A stretch of DNA of 10,750 nucleotides from Prevotellaceae bacterium (GCA_031257455.1 JAIROQ010000008.1:1-10750); one strand, 5' to 3'; counted from the first letter of the stretch, positions 1 to 7,653 are shown. Notes: generated by a model from the sequence alone, not told the origin. Translations and numbers: made by a program.

Positions 1-4
1 TTTC

Positions 5-22
5 GCCCCTTCGGGGCTTTTT
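5..22 (+). terminator. Rho-independent terminator at the window edge
   Basis: A GCCCC/GGGGC stem with a TTC loop (5-17) is followed directly by TTTTT (18-22). This would end transcription of a + strand gene lying left of the window. The same hairpin with its A/T tract appears in the opposite orientation at 9431-9447, next to the same TTTCAAC-type simple repeat, so this terminator belongs to the dispersed repeat family and may be the edge of a third, inverted copy cut off by the window. Confidence 0.7.
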
Positions 23-23
23 A

Positions 24-118
24 GTTGAAAATTGAAAGTTGAAAGTTGAAAATGGCGGCAAGCGCAGTGGCGTCAGCCCAATTAGTCACATTACCACATT
101 AGCACATTAGCATATTAA
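24..118. repeat. Simple-repeat cluster with dispersed core
   Basis: Tandem GTTGAAA-type units (24-52) are followed by a GGCGGCAAGCGCAGTGGCG core and then CACATTAG-type units (about 84-112). Bases 38-72 (35 bp) are the exact reverse complement of 9649-9683. Bases 66-93 (28 bp) are identical to 3861-3888, where the CACATTAG tract is much longer. No reading frame with coding character is seen. Confidence 0.85.
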
Positions 119-120
119 TT

Positions 121-304
121 AGCCCCGAAGGGGCTGCCTGTAAATAACCCCGTGCGTAGCGCGGGGGTGCAACGCATCCCCCTGCCTTTCGCGCGGCGCA
201 CTGCCGGTGCATCGTGGAAAACCCGTGCGCCGCGCGAGGTGCAGGGCGAGGCATGTGGTGCTACTAAGGTTGTTTTGTTATTAAAATAAGGTGTAAATAA
301 GGTT
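121..304 (+). repeat. Structured dispersed element, copy 1
   Basis: This stretch of about 184 bp aligns with 9433-9618 with about 14 differences (about 92% identity, counted by eye). It holds three hairpins. The first is AGCCCC/GGGGCT at 121-135. The second is CCCCGTGC/GCGCGGGG around a 3-base GTA loop, just downstream. The third is long: CCTGC (181-185) plus a 12-bp perfect arm (189-200) pairs with 226-237 plus GCAGG (241-245). A conserved A/T-rich tail follows, from GGCATGTGGTGCTACTAAGG to AATAAGG. No open reading frame of note runs through it. It may be a non-coding RNA or a small non-autonomous mobile element; I do not recognise a named family. Confidence 0.8.
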
Positions 305-440
305 TTCGACTTTTCGATACTCGATATTCGATTTGCGACTTTTCGACAGTGCGCTTGCCGCCATTTTCAATTTTCAACTTTCAATTTTCAACTAATTTGC
401 GCTTGTCGCGACTTACGACTTACAACTTACAACTAAAAAA
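303..440. repeat. Simple-repeat cluster upstream of the PIN gene
   Basis: Variants of TTCGATA/TTCGACTTT (303-346) lead into a CAGTGCGCTTGCCGCCATTT core (347-366), then TTTCAACT units (to about 394) and TTACGACTTACAACTTACAA units (408-434). The same modules in the same order occur at 9340-9430, and the TTACAAC module appears inverted at 3800-3843. The tract ends about 30 bp before the promoter at 468. No gene is seen in it. Confidence 0.8.
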
Positions 441-467
441 CTTTCAACTTTCCCGGAACAGGGAATA

Positions 468-497
468 TTGTCATTCTGAAAATTTCCTGTAACTTTG
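468..497 (+). promoter_or_regulatory. Bacteroidetes promoter of the PIN/antitoxin pair
   Basis: TTG (468-470) is separated by 19 bases from TAACTTTG (490-497), which matches the Bacteroidetes -33/-7 pattern TTTG-N19-21-TAnnTTTG. Transcription should start near 503-505. This lies downstream of the GTG at 497, so translation more likely begins at the ATG at 515. Confidence 0.75.
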
Positions 498-514
498 TGA
501 AAAATGAAATTAAG

Positions 515-979
515 ATGATACCGAGGATATATATTGACATTTCCATTGTGGGCGGTTTTTTTGATGAGGAATTTTCTGTTGCTACACAAGCCTTGTTTGA
601 ACGTCTGAAGAAGGGGGAAGTAGTTTTTGTAGTATCGGATTTGCTAAAAAAAGAATTAATTCGAGCGCCTTTGCATGTGCAAGAACTTTTTCAAAATTAT
701 GAAGAAAATTGTTTTGAACATGTTGAATTAACCGAAGAAGCAAGAAAATTGGCTGATAATTATATTGAGGCAAAAGTGGTGGGTAAAGCAAGTTTGGAAG
801 ATTGCCAACATATTGCCATTGCCACCATTCAAAAGGTAGATGTACTGGCAAGTTGGAATTTCAGGCACATTGTTAATTTAGACAAGATAAAAGGGTATAA
901 TGGGATAAACCTGAAAAATGGTTATGCCATTATTGAAATAAGAAATCCTAAAGATTTGATAAATTATGAAAACGACTAA
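515..979 (+). CDS. PIN-domain protein, probable VapC-like toxin
   Basis: The 154-residue product has the layout of a PIN-domain RNase. A first strand carries Asp8 (RIYIDIS), a second acidic residue is Glu47 (LLKKELIRAP), and a third is Asp96 in the helix LEDCQHIAIAT. A final core strand reads VDVLASWNFRHIVN, where Asn115 stands in the position of the usual fourth acidic residue. Such proteins are metal-dependent ribonucleases, in toxin-antitoxin pairs often cutting tRNA or rRNA. The frame is open from GTG 497, but the promoter's -7 element covers that codon, so ATG 515 is preferred; the product then starts MIPRIYID, with the core strand at the N-terminus as usual. The gene overlaps the next by 14 bases, so they are probably co-transcribed and translationally coupled. 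The PIN assignment is strong; the toxin role is inferred from the pairing. Confidence 0.85.
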   Translation: MIPRIYIDISIVGGFFDEEFSVATQALFERLKKGEVVFVVSDLLKKELIRAPLHVQELFQNYEENCFEHVELTEEARKLADNYIEAKVVGKASLEDCQHIAIATIQKVDVLASWNFRHIVNLDKIKGYNGINLKNGYAIIEIRNPKDLINYEND

Positions 980-1136
980 GAAAATAAAAGATTTTGATTG
1001 TGTAGAAATGAAAAACGCTATTCAAGCGCAAATCTATGCCGAAACAAAGGATATGAGTTTTGAAGAATTGAAAGCGTATCTTTTTATTCCGCCGGAAAAT
1101 GACCCATTTAAAAAGCGCCATCTCAAAAAAGGATAA
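966..1136 (+). CDS. Small partner protein, probable antitoxin
   Basis: This frame encodes 56 residues, starting MKTTKKIKDFDCVEMKNAIQ, with a predicted helical segment ETKDMSFEELKAYLF and a basic end, KKRHLKKG. Its ATG lies 14 bases inside the end of the PIN gene, and its stop comes 4 bases before the A-tract of the terminator, so the two genes form a closed two-gene unit. Short proteins with a DCVEMK...YxETKxMSxEEL pattern are ones I associate from memory with PIN proteins of this type, so an antitoxin role is likely. No DNA-binding fold is obvious in so short a chain; it may act only by occupying the PIN active site. Toxin-first order is the reverse of classic vapBC. Confidence 0.75.
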   Translation: MKTTKKIKDFDCVEMKNAIQAQIYAETKDMSFEELKAYLFIPPENDPFKKRHLKKG

Positions 1137-1140
1137 GCAT

Positions 1141-1181
1141 AAAAAAAGCCGCCGGTACATTTCCATACCGGCGGTTCTTTT
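1141..1181. terminator. Bidirectional terminator between convergent genes
   Basis: A perfect 9-bp stem (CCGCCGGTA 1149-1157 with TACCGGCGG 1166-1174), extended by G-U and A-U pairs, has an 8-base loop. TTCTTTT follows on the + strand and seven A's precede it (1141-1147), giving a T-tract on the - strand. It can end both the PIN/antitoxin transcript and the convergent outer-membrane protein gene, whose stop codon is at 1243-1245. Between them, 1201-1236 contains repeated ATAGTCAAT/CAATCTTTAAAT words with no other function apparent. Confidence 0.85.
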
Positions 1182-1242
1182 AGTGCGCAAGCCAATCTTT
1201 AAATAGTCAATAGTCAATAAAAAAATAGTCAATCTTTAAATC

Positions 1243-3672
1243 TTAATTGTCGCCCAGTCGTTCGGCTTCTTCCTGCCGCCCGACATTGCGTTGGCGAGCG
1301 GGTTTCCCGGCATTACCGAAGCGATAGGAAAATGATGCGCGAACGGAGCGACTGGGTTGACGTTGCACGACATCGCGGTAGATGCCGTCCTTTAGGGTGG
1401 TCAGGTCGTTGGTCTGGGTGGCAAACACATCGTTTACATACAGCGACACGCTGCCTTTGTTGTTCCACAAGGTTTTTTGTACGCCAATGCTTGCGGTGTG
1501 CCGGGGTTTAATATTAAAATAACCCCATGAAACGGGTCCTTGCAAATTATATTCTATTTCCACCTTCCATGTTTTGCCCGGCTGGAAAATAGTACTGCCG
1601 TAGCCCTCGTAAAAGAAAGCTTCCTCTTTATAATCGCCGTTTTCGTTGTATAGGTATCCGGCGTTAACGTTTATTGTGAGCGTCCACCATGCCGTGAGCG
1701 GCAGTCCTGAAAGACTTACCCAGCCGACAGCCATTGCCATTTTCCCGAAATTATCCTGCCGGTAACCGCTGGCATGCGTTATTTCGTCATACGAGGGTAT
1801 CTGGATGATTTGTTCGTTGGTCATACTGTACATCATTCCCGTGTTGAACACCCGGAAACCGGTATAGGAAAGATTGACGCGGTGCACATATTCGGGGCTG
1901 AGTTCGGGATTGCCTTCGGTAAATGAATAGGCGCTGATATAGCGCCTGAACGGGTTCAGTTGCCCGTAATTCGGGCGGCGGATACGGCGCGTGTAGGACA
2001 GGCTGAGGCTATGCTGCTGCGCCGGATTGTAGCCCAGAAATACGGTTGGGAAGAAATCGTTGTATGTGCGGGAGGTTACGGTGTCTGCCGAGCGCCATTG
2101 TCCTTCGGACGCGGTGTGTTCCCAGCGGACGCCGCCTTTCACGTTCCAGTGGTCGTTGATGCGCCAGCCCCAGGTGGCATACAGTGCGCCGATGGTTTCG
2201 CGGTAGGTGAAGTCATCGCTTAAATTCAGGTTTTTTATCCATCCTCCGGCGCTGGAGTCGTTGCGTACAATTTCATTGTCGGTATGGCTGACGGCTATTT
2301 TTCCGCCGGCTTCCATTTTCATACTTTTGCCTATGGGCAACACATAATCGGCTTTTGTCGACAGCACGGTAACATATTGTTCCGAGTGGTCGCGATAGGC
2401 GTCCAGCGAGTCGGCTTTGGACAGCGCGGAAGGGAACGAGAAGCGCGTGTTTACCTGCTGTTCCGGCGTGCTGATATACCGCAGGTAGTCGGCGTTCAGC
2501 GTTAATTCGTGCCCGTTGTCGTCAAAATAGTGGGAGTAGTTCAGGTTACCCGAGCCGTTTATCCGGCGGCCTTTATTATCTCCGTTGAGAGTGGACGTTG
2601 TTATTGCGCCGTTGTTGTCTTCCTGCGTATATCCGCCTTGCCGGTCGCGCCCGTTGTTCAGCGCCAGATTACCGATGACGCCGAGAATATTTTTCTTGTC
2701 AATGAAAAAATCGATGCCCGCTTTTACATTTTGATTAAAGCCTTTGGTAAAGCTGTTCATATCCGATAGCCGGTGGTAATTTCCGGGCGCGGTGGTTGCT
2801 TCCGCCAGCGAATGGAGCGTTTTGTTCCCGTTAGAACTCATATTTACGTAGGTATTGATAACGTCTGTGCGGTAGTTGAGGTTCAGCGAGCCGCTGGCGC
2901 CGTAATAAAAATCCTTTTCGAGGTACTGCCTGTAAGCCGTGCGCAGCGAGCCGTTAAACCCTTTCAGGAAATTTTTCTTTGTAATAATATTCACGATACC
3001 GCCGCTGCCTTCCGCATCATACTTGCTTGACGGCTGGTCAATGATTTCGATGCGGTCGATAGTCGAGCCTTCCGTGCCTTCGAGCAGGGCGGAGAGCGCC
3101 TGTCCGCTCAGGTGGGTCGGGCGGTTATCCACCCACACCGCCACGCTTTGCCCGTTCAGCGTGATGTTGCCCTCCGAATCCACCGCCAGCCCGGGCGCTT
3201 TGCGCAATACTTCCAGCGCCGTGCTGTTTTGCGCCATCACGCTGTTGGCGACCGTCAGCACCAGCTTGTCAATTTGCCGTTCGACCACAGGGCGGCGGGA
3301 GGTAACCACCGCCTCTTCGAGCGTCTGCGCTTCGGCTTCCAGCGCTATCTGTCCGGCGTCCACTGTGGCCTGTTCGTCCGGCACGGCTATTGCCTGCTCT
3401 GCATCGGCATATCCGAGAAACGACACTTTTAACGTGTACTGCCCGCTTGCTACATCAGCCAATGTAAATGCGCCGTCAGGGCGGGTTACACTGCCCGCCA
3501 CCACTTTTTTCGCGGTGTCGAGCAGGCTCACGGTCGCAAACTCCAACGCCGCACCCGAGCGTTTGTCAATAATTTTCCCGCTGATAGTTCCCTTTCCTTG
3601 CGGGGCAGGCGAGGCGGAGATAATGCCGGCAGACATCGCCAGCAAACAGATAAGGATAGATAGAGTCTTCAT
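1243..3672 (-). CDS. TonB-dependent receptor-like outer-membrane beta-barrel protein
   Basis: The 809-residue product begins with a signal peptide (about 1-20: MKTLS, hydrophobic core, ISA/SP). A carboxypeptidase-regulatory-like beta-sandwich follows (about 28-115, with GTISGKIIDKRSGAALEFAT and PDGAFTL...SGQYTLKVSFLGY). A TonB plug comes next (about 118-232: VLRKAPGLAVDSEGNITLNG, VDNRPTHLSG, DRIEIIDQPSSKYDAEGSGG, IVNIITKK), and then a barrel rich in alternating aromatic strands (about 233-790). The motifs NYGQLNPFRRYISAYSFTEG and NPELSPEYVHRVNLSYTG are typical of the PF14905 outer-membrane barrel family. The last strand is followed by an unusual hydrophilic tail of about 20 residues. It sits alone, without a SusD partner, so the substrate cannot be named; peptide, metal-chelate or glycan import are all possible. 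The ATG at 3672 lies about 37 bp downstream of a -7 element. Confidence 0.93.
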   Translation of the reverse strand: MKTLSILICLLAMSAGIISASPAPQGKGTISGKIIDKRSGAALEFATVSLLDTAKKVVAGSVTRPDGAFTLADVASGQYTLKVSFLGYADAEQAIAVPDEQATVDAGQIALEAEAQTLEEAVVTSRRPVVERQIDKLVLTVANSVMAQNSTALEVLRKAPGLAVDSEGNITLNGQSVAVWVDNRPTHLSGQALSALLEGTEGSTIDRIEIIDQPSSKYDAEGSGGIVNIITKKNFLKGFNGSLRTAYRQYLEKDFYYGASGSLNLNYRTDVINTYVNMSSNGNKTLHSLAEATTAPGNYHRLSDMNSFTKGFNQNVKAGIDFFIDKKNILGVIGNLALNNGRDRQGGYTQEDNNGAITTSTLNGDNKGRRINGSGNLNYSHYFDDNGHELTLNADYLRYISTPEQQVNTRFSFPSALSKADSLDAYRDHSEQYVTVLSTKADYVLPIGKSMKMEAGGKIAVSHTDNEIVRNDSSAGGWIKNLNLSDDFTYRETIGALYATWGWRINDHWNVKGGVRWEHTASEGQWRSADTVTSRTYNDFFPTVFLGYNPAQQHSLSLSYTRRIRRPNYGQLNPFRRYISAYSFTEGNPELSPEYVHRVNLSYTGFRVFNTGMMYSMTNEQIIQIPSYDEITHASGYRQDNFGKMAMAVGWVSLSGLPLTAWWTLTINVNAGYLYNENGDYKEEAFFYEGYGSTIFQPGKTWKVEIEYNLQGPVSWGYFNIKPRHTASIGVQKTLWNNKGSVSLYVNDVFATQTNDLTTLKDGIYRDVVQRQPSRSVRASFSYRFGNAGKPARQRNVGRQEEAERLGDN

Positions 3673-3708
3673 TTTTTAGTAGATTTTAATAATTTATTAT
3701 TCGCGGCG

Positions 3709-3716
3709 CAAAGGTA
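3709..3716 (-). promoter_or_regulatory. -7 promoter element of the outer-membrane protein gene
   Basis: On the - strand this reads TACCTTTG, matching TAnnTTTG. No good -33 TTTG is found 19-21 bases upstream, where an A-tract and a 19-bp palindrome lie instead; this suggests an activated or regulated promoter. The predicted leader is about 30 bases. Confidence 0.6.
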
Positions 3717-3731
3717 CGTAAAAAAAGTCGA

Positions 3732-3750
3732 TATTATGCATGACATAATA
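3732..3750. promoter_or_regulatory. 19-bp palindrome, possible operator
   Basis: TATTATG (3732-3738) and CATAATA (3744-3750) are perfect inverted arms around CATGA. The site lies just upstream of the -7 element at 3709-3716, over the position expected for the -33 box, so a bound dimer could control the outer-membrane protein gene. It matches only 10 of the 18 defined positions of the E. coli Fur box, so no regulator is named. Confidence 0.4.
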
Positions 3751-3799
3751 CAAAAAAATCACAAACGCTTGATTTATACAAGCATAAATTTCAAATGTA

Positions 3800-3843
3800 G
3801 TCGTAAGTCGTGAGTTGTAAGTCGTGAGTTGTAAGTCACGACA
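3800..3843. repeat. Tandem 14-bp repeat tract
   Basis: Two perfect GTCGTGAGTTGTAA units (3807-3820 and 3821-3834) are flanked by a partial GTCGTAA (3800-3806) and GTCACGAC. The tract and the following GGCGCG are a diverged inverted version of 400-434. No gene is present. Confidence 0.8.
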
Positions 3844-3860
3844 GGCGCGATTTGGTGATT

Positions 3861-3978
3861 AGTGGCGTCAGCCCAATTAGTCACATTAGCACATTAGCAC
3901 ATTAGCACATTAGCACATTAGCACATTAGCACATTAGCACATTAGTCACATTAGCACATTAGTCACATTAGCACATTA
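3861..3978. repeat. CACATTAG 8/9-bp tandem array reaching into the PFOR stop codon
   Basis: A 28-bp entry sequence (3861-3888) identical to 66-93 leads into about 12 units: TCACATTAG, seven CACATTAG, TCACATTAG, CACATTAG, TCACATTAG and a last CACATTA (3881-3978). The final unit contains the TTA that is the reverse complement of the PFOR stop codon (3976-3978). The tract probably varies in unit number between strains, by slippage. Confidence 0.9.
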
Positions 3979-6900
3979 ATTTTCTCCTGCTAATCGTTTG
4001 TAGGTACTATACCGCCATTTGGCAAATTCTTCGGTACGCAGGAAAAGTTCTTCGGCTTCATTCGGGAACGTCTGCCCTAAGGAGGCATAGCGTACTTCGC
4101 CTTTCAGGAAGGCTTGGAATTTTGTCCAGTCGGGCTCCTTGCTGTCGAGGGAGAAGGGGTTCTTTCCGGCCTCTTCGAGGGCGGGATTGAAGCGGTATAA
4201 ATGCCAGTATCCACATTCCACCGCGAGTTTTTCTTCGCGCTGTGTAGCGCCCATGCCGTTTTTCAGGCCATGATTGATACAGGGGGCATAGGCGATAATT
4301 AATGACGGGCCGTTATAGGCTTCGGCTTCTTTCATGGCATTGAAGAATTGTTGCTGGCTGGCGCCCATCGCGACTTGTGAAACATATACGTAGCCATAGC
4401 TGATAGCCATCATCCCCAAGTCTTTTTTGCGTACCCGCTTTCCGGCGGTAGCGAATTTGGCCACCGCGCCTGCCGGCGTGGATTTCGAGGATTGCCCGCC
4501 GGTATTGGAATAAACTTCGGTATCCAGAACGAGTACATTTACATTTTCGCCGGACGCCAGCACATGGTCTAATCCGCCATAGCCGATGTCATACGCCCAT
4601 CCGTCTCCGCCGAAAATCCAGTTGGAACGCACCGTCAAGAAGTCTTTGAGTTCCGTAATTTCTTTGCAAATATCGCAGGAGCAGGCAGCGGCCAGTGGAA
4701 TAATCTGCCCGGTTAATTCGCGCGTTTTTGCAGCGTCATCGCGATGGCTAATCCATTCGGCAAATAATATTTTCAGTTCCGCCGGGCAACTTTGGCATTC
4801 CTGCCCTTTCAGCATCAGGGCGGCAAGGTGGTCGCGTACTCGTTCGGACCCCAGACGCATGCCGAGTCCAAATTCGGCGTTGTCTTCAAACAGCGAATTT
4901 GCCCATGCGGGGCCGCGTCCGTCCTTGTTTGTGCAATAGGGCGAAGCCGGGAAAGAGCCGCCGTAAATGGATGAACAACCGGTAGCGTTGGCAATCAACA
5001 TGCGGTCGCCGAAGAGCTGGGTAATGGCTTTGATGTAGGGCGTTTCCCCGCAACCTGCACATGCGCCCGAGAACTCGAATAACGGTTGGGAAAATTGACT
5101 GTTTTTCAAATTTGCCCGTTTGTCCTGCACGGTGTCTTTATAGCCGACATGGGCATGCAGGTAATCGAAATGCGCCTGTTCGGGCATTTGCGTTTCGAGG
5201 GGTTGCATCACCAACGCTTTTGTTTTTGCGGGGCAGACTTCGGCGCAGTTCCCGCAACCCGAGCAGTCGAGCGGCGATACTTGCATCCTGAAATTATATT
5301 CTTTGAACGGGCCGTTTCCTTTCACGCTTTTCAGTCCGCCGGGAACTTTTGCCGCTTCGTCTTCAGTCAGCAGGAACGGGCGGATAACCGCGTGGGGGCA
5401 GACATAGGAGCATTGGTTGCACTGGATGCAGTTTTCGGCTATCCATTCGGGCACATGTACTGCAATGCCGCGTTTTTCATAGGCCGCCGAACCGGCAGGC
5501 ATCGTGCCGTCTTCATAGTTTATAAACGCGCTCACCGGTAAATCGTCACCGTTTTGTGCATTCACCGTGTCGGCGACACGTTTTATCCATTCGGGCGCGA
5601 GGCGTTGATTGGTGTCGGCTTCGAACTTGCCGCTGTAACTAATCCATTCGGCAGGGATTTCCACTTTGGTTACTTCGCTGCCGCAATCTACGGCGGCGTG
5701 ATTACGTTTCACCACGTCTTCCCCTTTTTTGCCGTAGCTTTTTTCAATGGCTTTTTTCATTTCTTTCACCGCCTGTTCAAATGGAATAACATTGGCGATT
5801 TTGAAAAATGCCGCTTGCAGAATAGTATTGGTGCGGTTACCCAGTCCGATTTCTTCGGCTATCTTGGTTGCATTGATAATGTAAAAATTGATTTTCTTTT
5901 CCGCCAATGTGCGTTTCACAAAGTCGGGCAGGCGTTTTTTCGTTTCCTCGACATCCCACAGGCTGTTTAGCAGCAACGTCCCGCCCGGTTTGATACCGCG
6001 CAATACATCGTATTTGTGGAGATAGGAAGGCACATGGCATGCCACAAAGTCGGGCGTGGTAACGAGGTATGGCGAATTGATGGGGTGGTCGCCGAAGCGC
6101 AGGTGCGAGCAGGTAAACCCGCCTGATTTCTTACTGTCGTAGGAGAAATAGGCCTGACAGTATTTCGGCGTTGTTTCGCCGATAATTTTAATGGTATTCT
6201 TGTTTGCGCCCACCGTGCCGTCAGAGCCTAATCCGTAGAATTTGCCTTCAAATGTGCCGGCCTGCGCCAGACTGATTTCTTCTTTTTGCGGCAGCGACTT
6301 GAAGGTAACATCATCTATAATGCCTACGGTAAAACCGTTTTTCGGTTCATTCAACTTCAAGTTTTCAAATACGGCAAGCATTTGCGCCGGGGTAGTATCT
6401 TTTGACGATAAACCGTAACGGCCACCCACGACCAATGGCGCGTCGGATTGCCCGTAGAGCACGTCTTTTACATCCATATAAAGCGGTTCGCCGTTGGCGC
6501 CCGGTTCTTTGGTGCGGTCAAGGACGGCTATCCGCCGCACGCTTTTGGGCAACGCGCGCAGGAAATATTTGGCGGAAAACGGGCGGTAGAGATGTACCGC
6601 TACCACGCCTGTTTTTGCGCCCTGCGCATTCAAATAATCTACTGTTTCCCGCAGGGTGTCGCACACCGAACCGATGGCGACCACTACCTGTTCGGCCTGT
6701 TCATGGCCGTAGTACACGAACGGCAGGTAAGAACGCCCCGTCAGTTCGCTGATTTCGCCCATATAGCGCGCCACAATGTCGGGTACGGCATCGTAGAATG
6801 CATTGCCGGCTTCGCGCGACTGGAAATATACATCGGGATTTTGCGCCGTGCCGCGCGTTACAGGCGCGTTCGGGTTCAGTGCCCGTTGACGGAATGCGCG

Positions 6901-7506
6901 CAGCGATTTTTCACTAATCATGCCTTTCAGCGCATCGCCGTCAATAAGTTCAATCTTTTGAATTTCGTGAGACGTGCGGAAACCGTCAAAGAAATGCACA
7001 AACGGAATGCGCGATTTAAGAGACGCCAGATGCGCCACAGCCGCCAAATCCATTACTTCCTGCACGCCGCTTGACGCCAGCATGGCAAAGCCTGTCTGCC
7101 GCGCTGCCATTACATCCTGATGGTCGCCGAAAATAGACAATGCCTGCGCCGCCAATGCCCGCGCCGATACATGGAATACCGCCGGCAACAATTCGCCTGC
7201 GATTTTATACATATTGGGAACCATCAGCAGTAATCCCTGCGATGCCGTAAATGTGGTAGTCAATGCGCCGGCCTGCAGGAAGCCGTGTACAGCGCCGGCT
7301 GCGCCGCCTTCGCTTTGCATTTCCACCACTTTCACCGGTTCGCCGAAAAGGTTTTTCTTACCAAAGGCAGCCCATTCGTCCACATACTCCGCCATAGTCG
7401 AAGAAGGCGTGATTGGGTAGATAGCGGCAGCTTCGCTGAAAAGATAAGCCACGTGAGCGGCAGCATAGTTGCCATCACACGTAATAAATTTTTTTTCTTT
7501 TGCCAT
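3976..7506 (-). CDS. nifJ: Pyruvate:ferredoxin (flavodoxin) oxidoreductase
   Basis: This 1176-residue single-chain PFOR converts pyruvate, CoA and oxidised ferredoxin into acetyl-CoA, CO2 and reduced ferredoxin in the cytoplasm. Domains follow the family order. The N-terminal pyrimidine-binding domain has YPITPSS (30-36) and QSEGGAAG (from 64). A transketolase-C-like domain covers about 260-400 and the gamma-type domain about 425-610. Two 4Fe-4S motifs are C693/C696/C699 with C703, and C748/C751/C754 with C758. The C-terminal thiamine-diphosphate domain has CAGCGETP (C816, C819), ATGCSS (C844), GDGWAYDIGYGG (968-979) and SNTGGQSS (from 1000). C816, C819, C844 and C1076 (APCINHG) fit the ligands of the proximal cluster. 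It is shorter than the 1232-residue Desulfovibrio africanus enzyme, whose C-terminal extension is linked to oxygen tolerance. All expected ligands are present, so it should be active. It is transcribed alone, divergent from the prenyl synthase. Confidence 0.97.
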   Translation of the reverse strand: MAKEKKFITCDGNYAAAHVAYLFSEAAAIYPITPSSTMAEYVDEWAAFGKKNLFGEPVKVVEMQSEGGAAGAVHGFLQAGALTTTFTASQGLLLMVPNMYKIAGELLPAVFHVSARALAAQALSIFGDHQDVMAARQTGFAMLASSGVQEVMDLAAVAHLASLKSRIPFVHFFDGFRTSHEIQKIELIDGDALKGMISEKSLRAFRQRALNPNAPVTRGTAQNPDVYFQSREAGNAFYDAVPDIVARYMGEISELTGRSYLPFVYYGHEQAEQVVVAIGSVCDTLRETVDYLNAQGAKTGVVAVHLYRPFSAKYFLRALPKSVRRIAVLDRTKEPGANGEPLYMDVKDVLYGQSDAPLVVGGRYGLSSKDTTPAQMLAVFENLKLNEPKNGFTVGIIDDVTFKSLPQKEEISLAQAGTFEGKFYGLGSDGTVGANKNTIKIIGETTPKYCQAYFSYDSKKSGGFTCSHLRFGDHPINSPYLVTTPDFVACHVPSYLHKYDVLRGIKPGGTLLLNSLWDVEETKKRLPDFVKRTLAEKKINFYIINATKIAEEIGLGNRTNTILQAAFFKIANVIPFEQAVKEMKKAIEKSYGKKGEDVVKRNHAAVDCGSEVTKVEIPAEWISYSGKFEADTNQRLAPEWIKRVADTVNAQNGDDLPVSAFINYEDGTMPAGSAAYEKRGIAVHVPEWIAENCIQCNQCSYVCPHAVIRPFLLTEDEAAKVPGGLKSVKGNGPFKEYNFRMQVSPLDCSGCGNCAEVCPAKTKALVMQPLETQMPEQAHFDYLHAHVGYKDTVQDKRANLKNSQFSQPLFEFSGACAGCGETPYIKAITQLFGDRMLIANATGCSSIYGGSFPASPYCTNKDGRGPAWANSLFEDNAEFGLGMRLGSERVRDHLAALMLKGQECQSCPAELKILFAEWISHRDDAAKTRELTGQIIPLAAACSCDICKEITELKDFLTVRSNWIFGGDGWAYDIGYGGLDHVLASGENVNVLVLDTEVYSNTGGQSSKSTPAGAVAKFATAGKRVRKKDLGMMAISYGYVYVSQVAMGASQQQFFNAMKEAEAYNGPSLIIAYAPCINHGLKNGMGATQREEKLAVECGYWHLYRFNPALEEAGKNPFSLDSKEPDWTKFQAFLKGEVRYASLGQTFPNEAEELFLRTEEFAKWRYSTYKRLAGEN

Positions 7507-7546
7507 TATAAAATGAATTTAAAAATTGTATTGTTAAAAGAAGTCA

Positions 7547-7554
7547 CAAAGATA
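7547..7554 (-). promoter_or_regulatory. -7 promoter element of PFOR
   Basis: On the - strand this reads TATCTTTG, an exact match to TAnnTTTG. A T-rich TTTTTC lies at the -33 distance, a weak match. The predicted start is near 7540, giving a leader of roughly 34 bases. Confidence 0.7.
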
Positions 7555-7645
7555 CAACTTTTATTGTATATGGAAAAAGTGTAAAGCGAGAATGCGTCGA
7601 CCCTGCTGCGCCGGCGGGGAAACCGTACATTAAAAAAATTTTTTC

Positions 7646-7653
7646 TATCTTTG
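7646..7653 (+). promoter_or_regulatory. -7 promoter element of the prenyl synthase gene
   Basis: TATCTTTG matches TAnnTTTG and ends 17 bases before the ATG at 7671, implying a leader of only about 10 bases and no Shine-Dalgarno site. No TTG is found at the -33 distance. It is divergent from the PFOR promoter, about 90 bp away. Confidence 0.7.

Noticed and set aside
948..1232. 94-codon - strand frame over the small antitoxin-like gene and terminator
   Set aside because: It crosses the bidirectional terminator and the small + strand gene; its translation is low-complexity and has no promoter.
2939..3679. 246-codon + strand frame opposite the start of the outer-membrane protein gene
   Set aside because: It is antisense to the signal peptide, regulatory domain and plug of a clear TonB-family protein. 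Its Ser/Ala-rich translation is an artefact.
3732..3750. Fur box
   Set aside because: Only 10 of 18 defined positions of the E. coli consensus match, and the central bases differ, so naming Fur is not justified.
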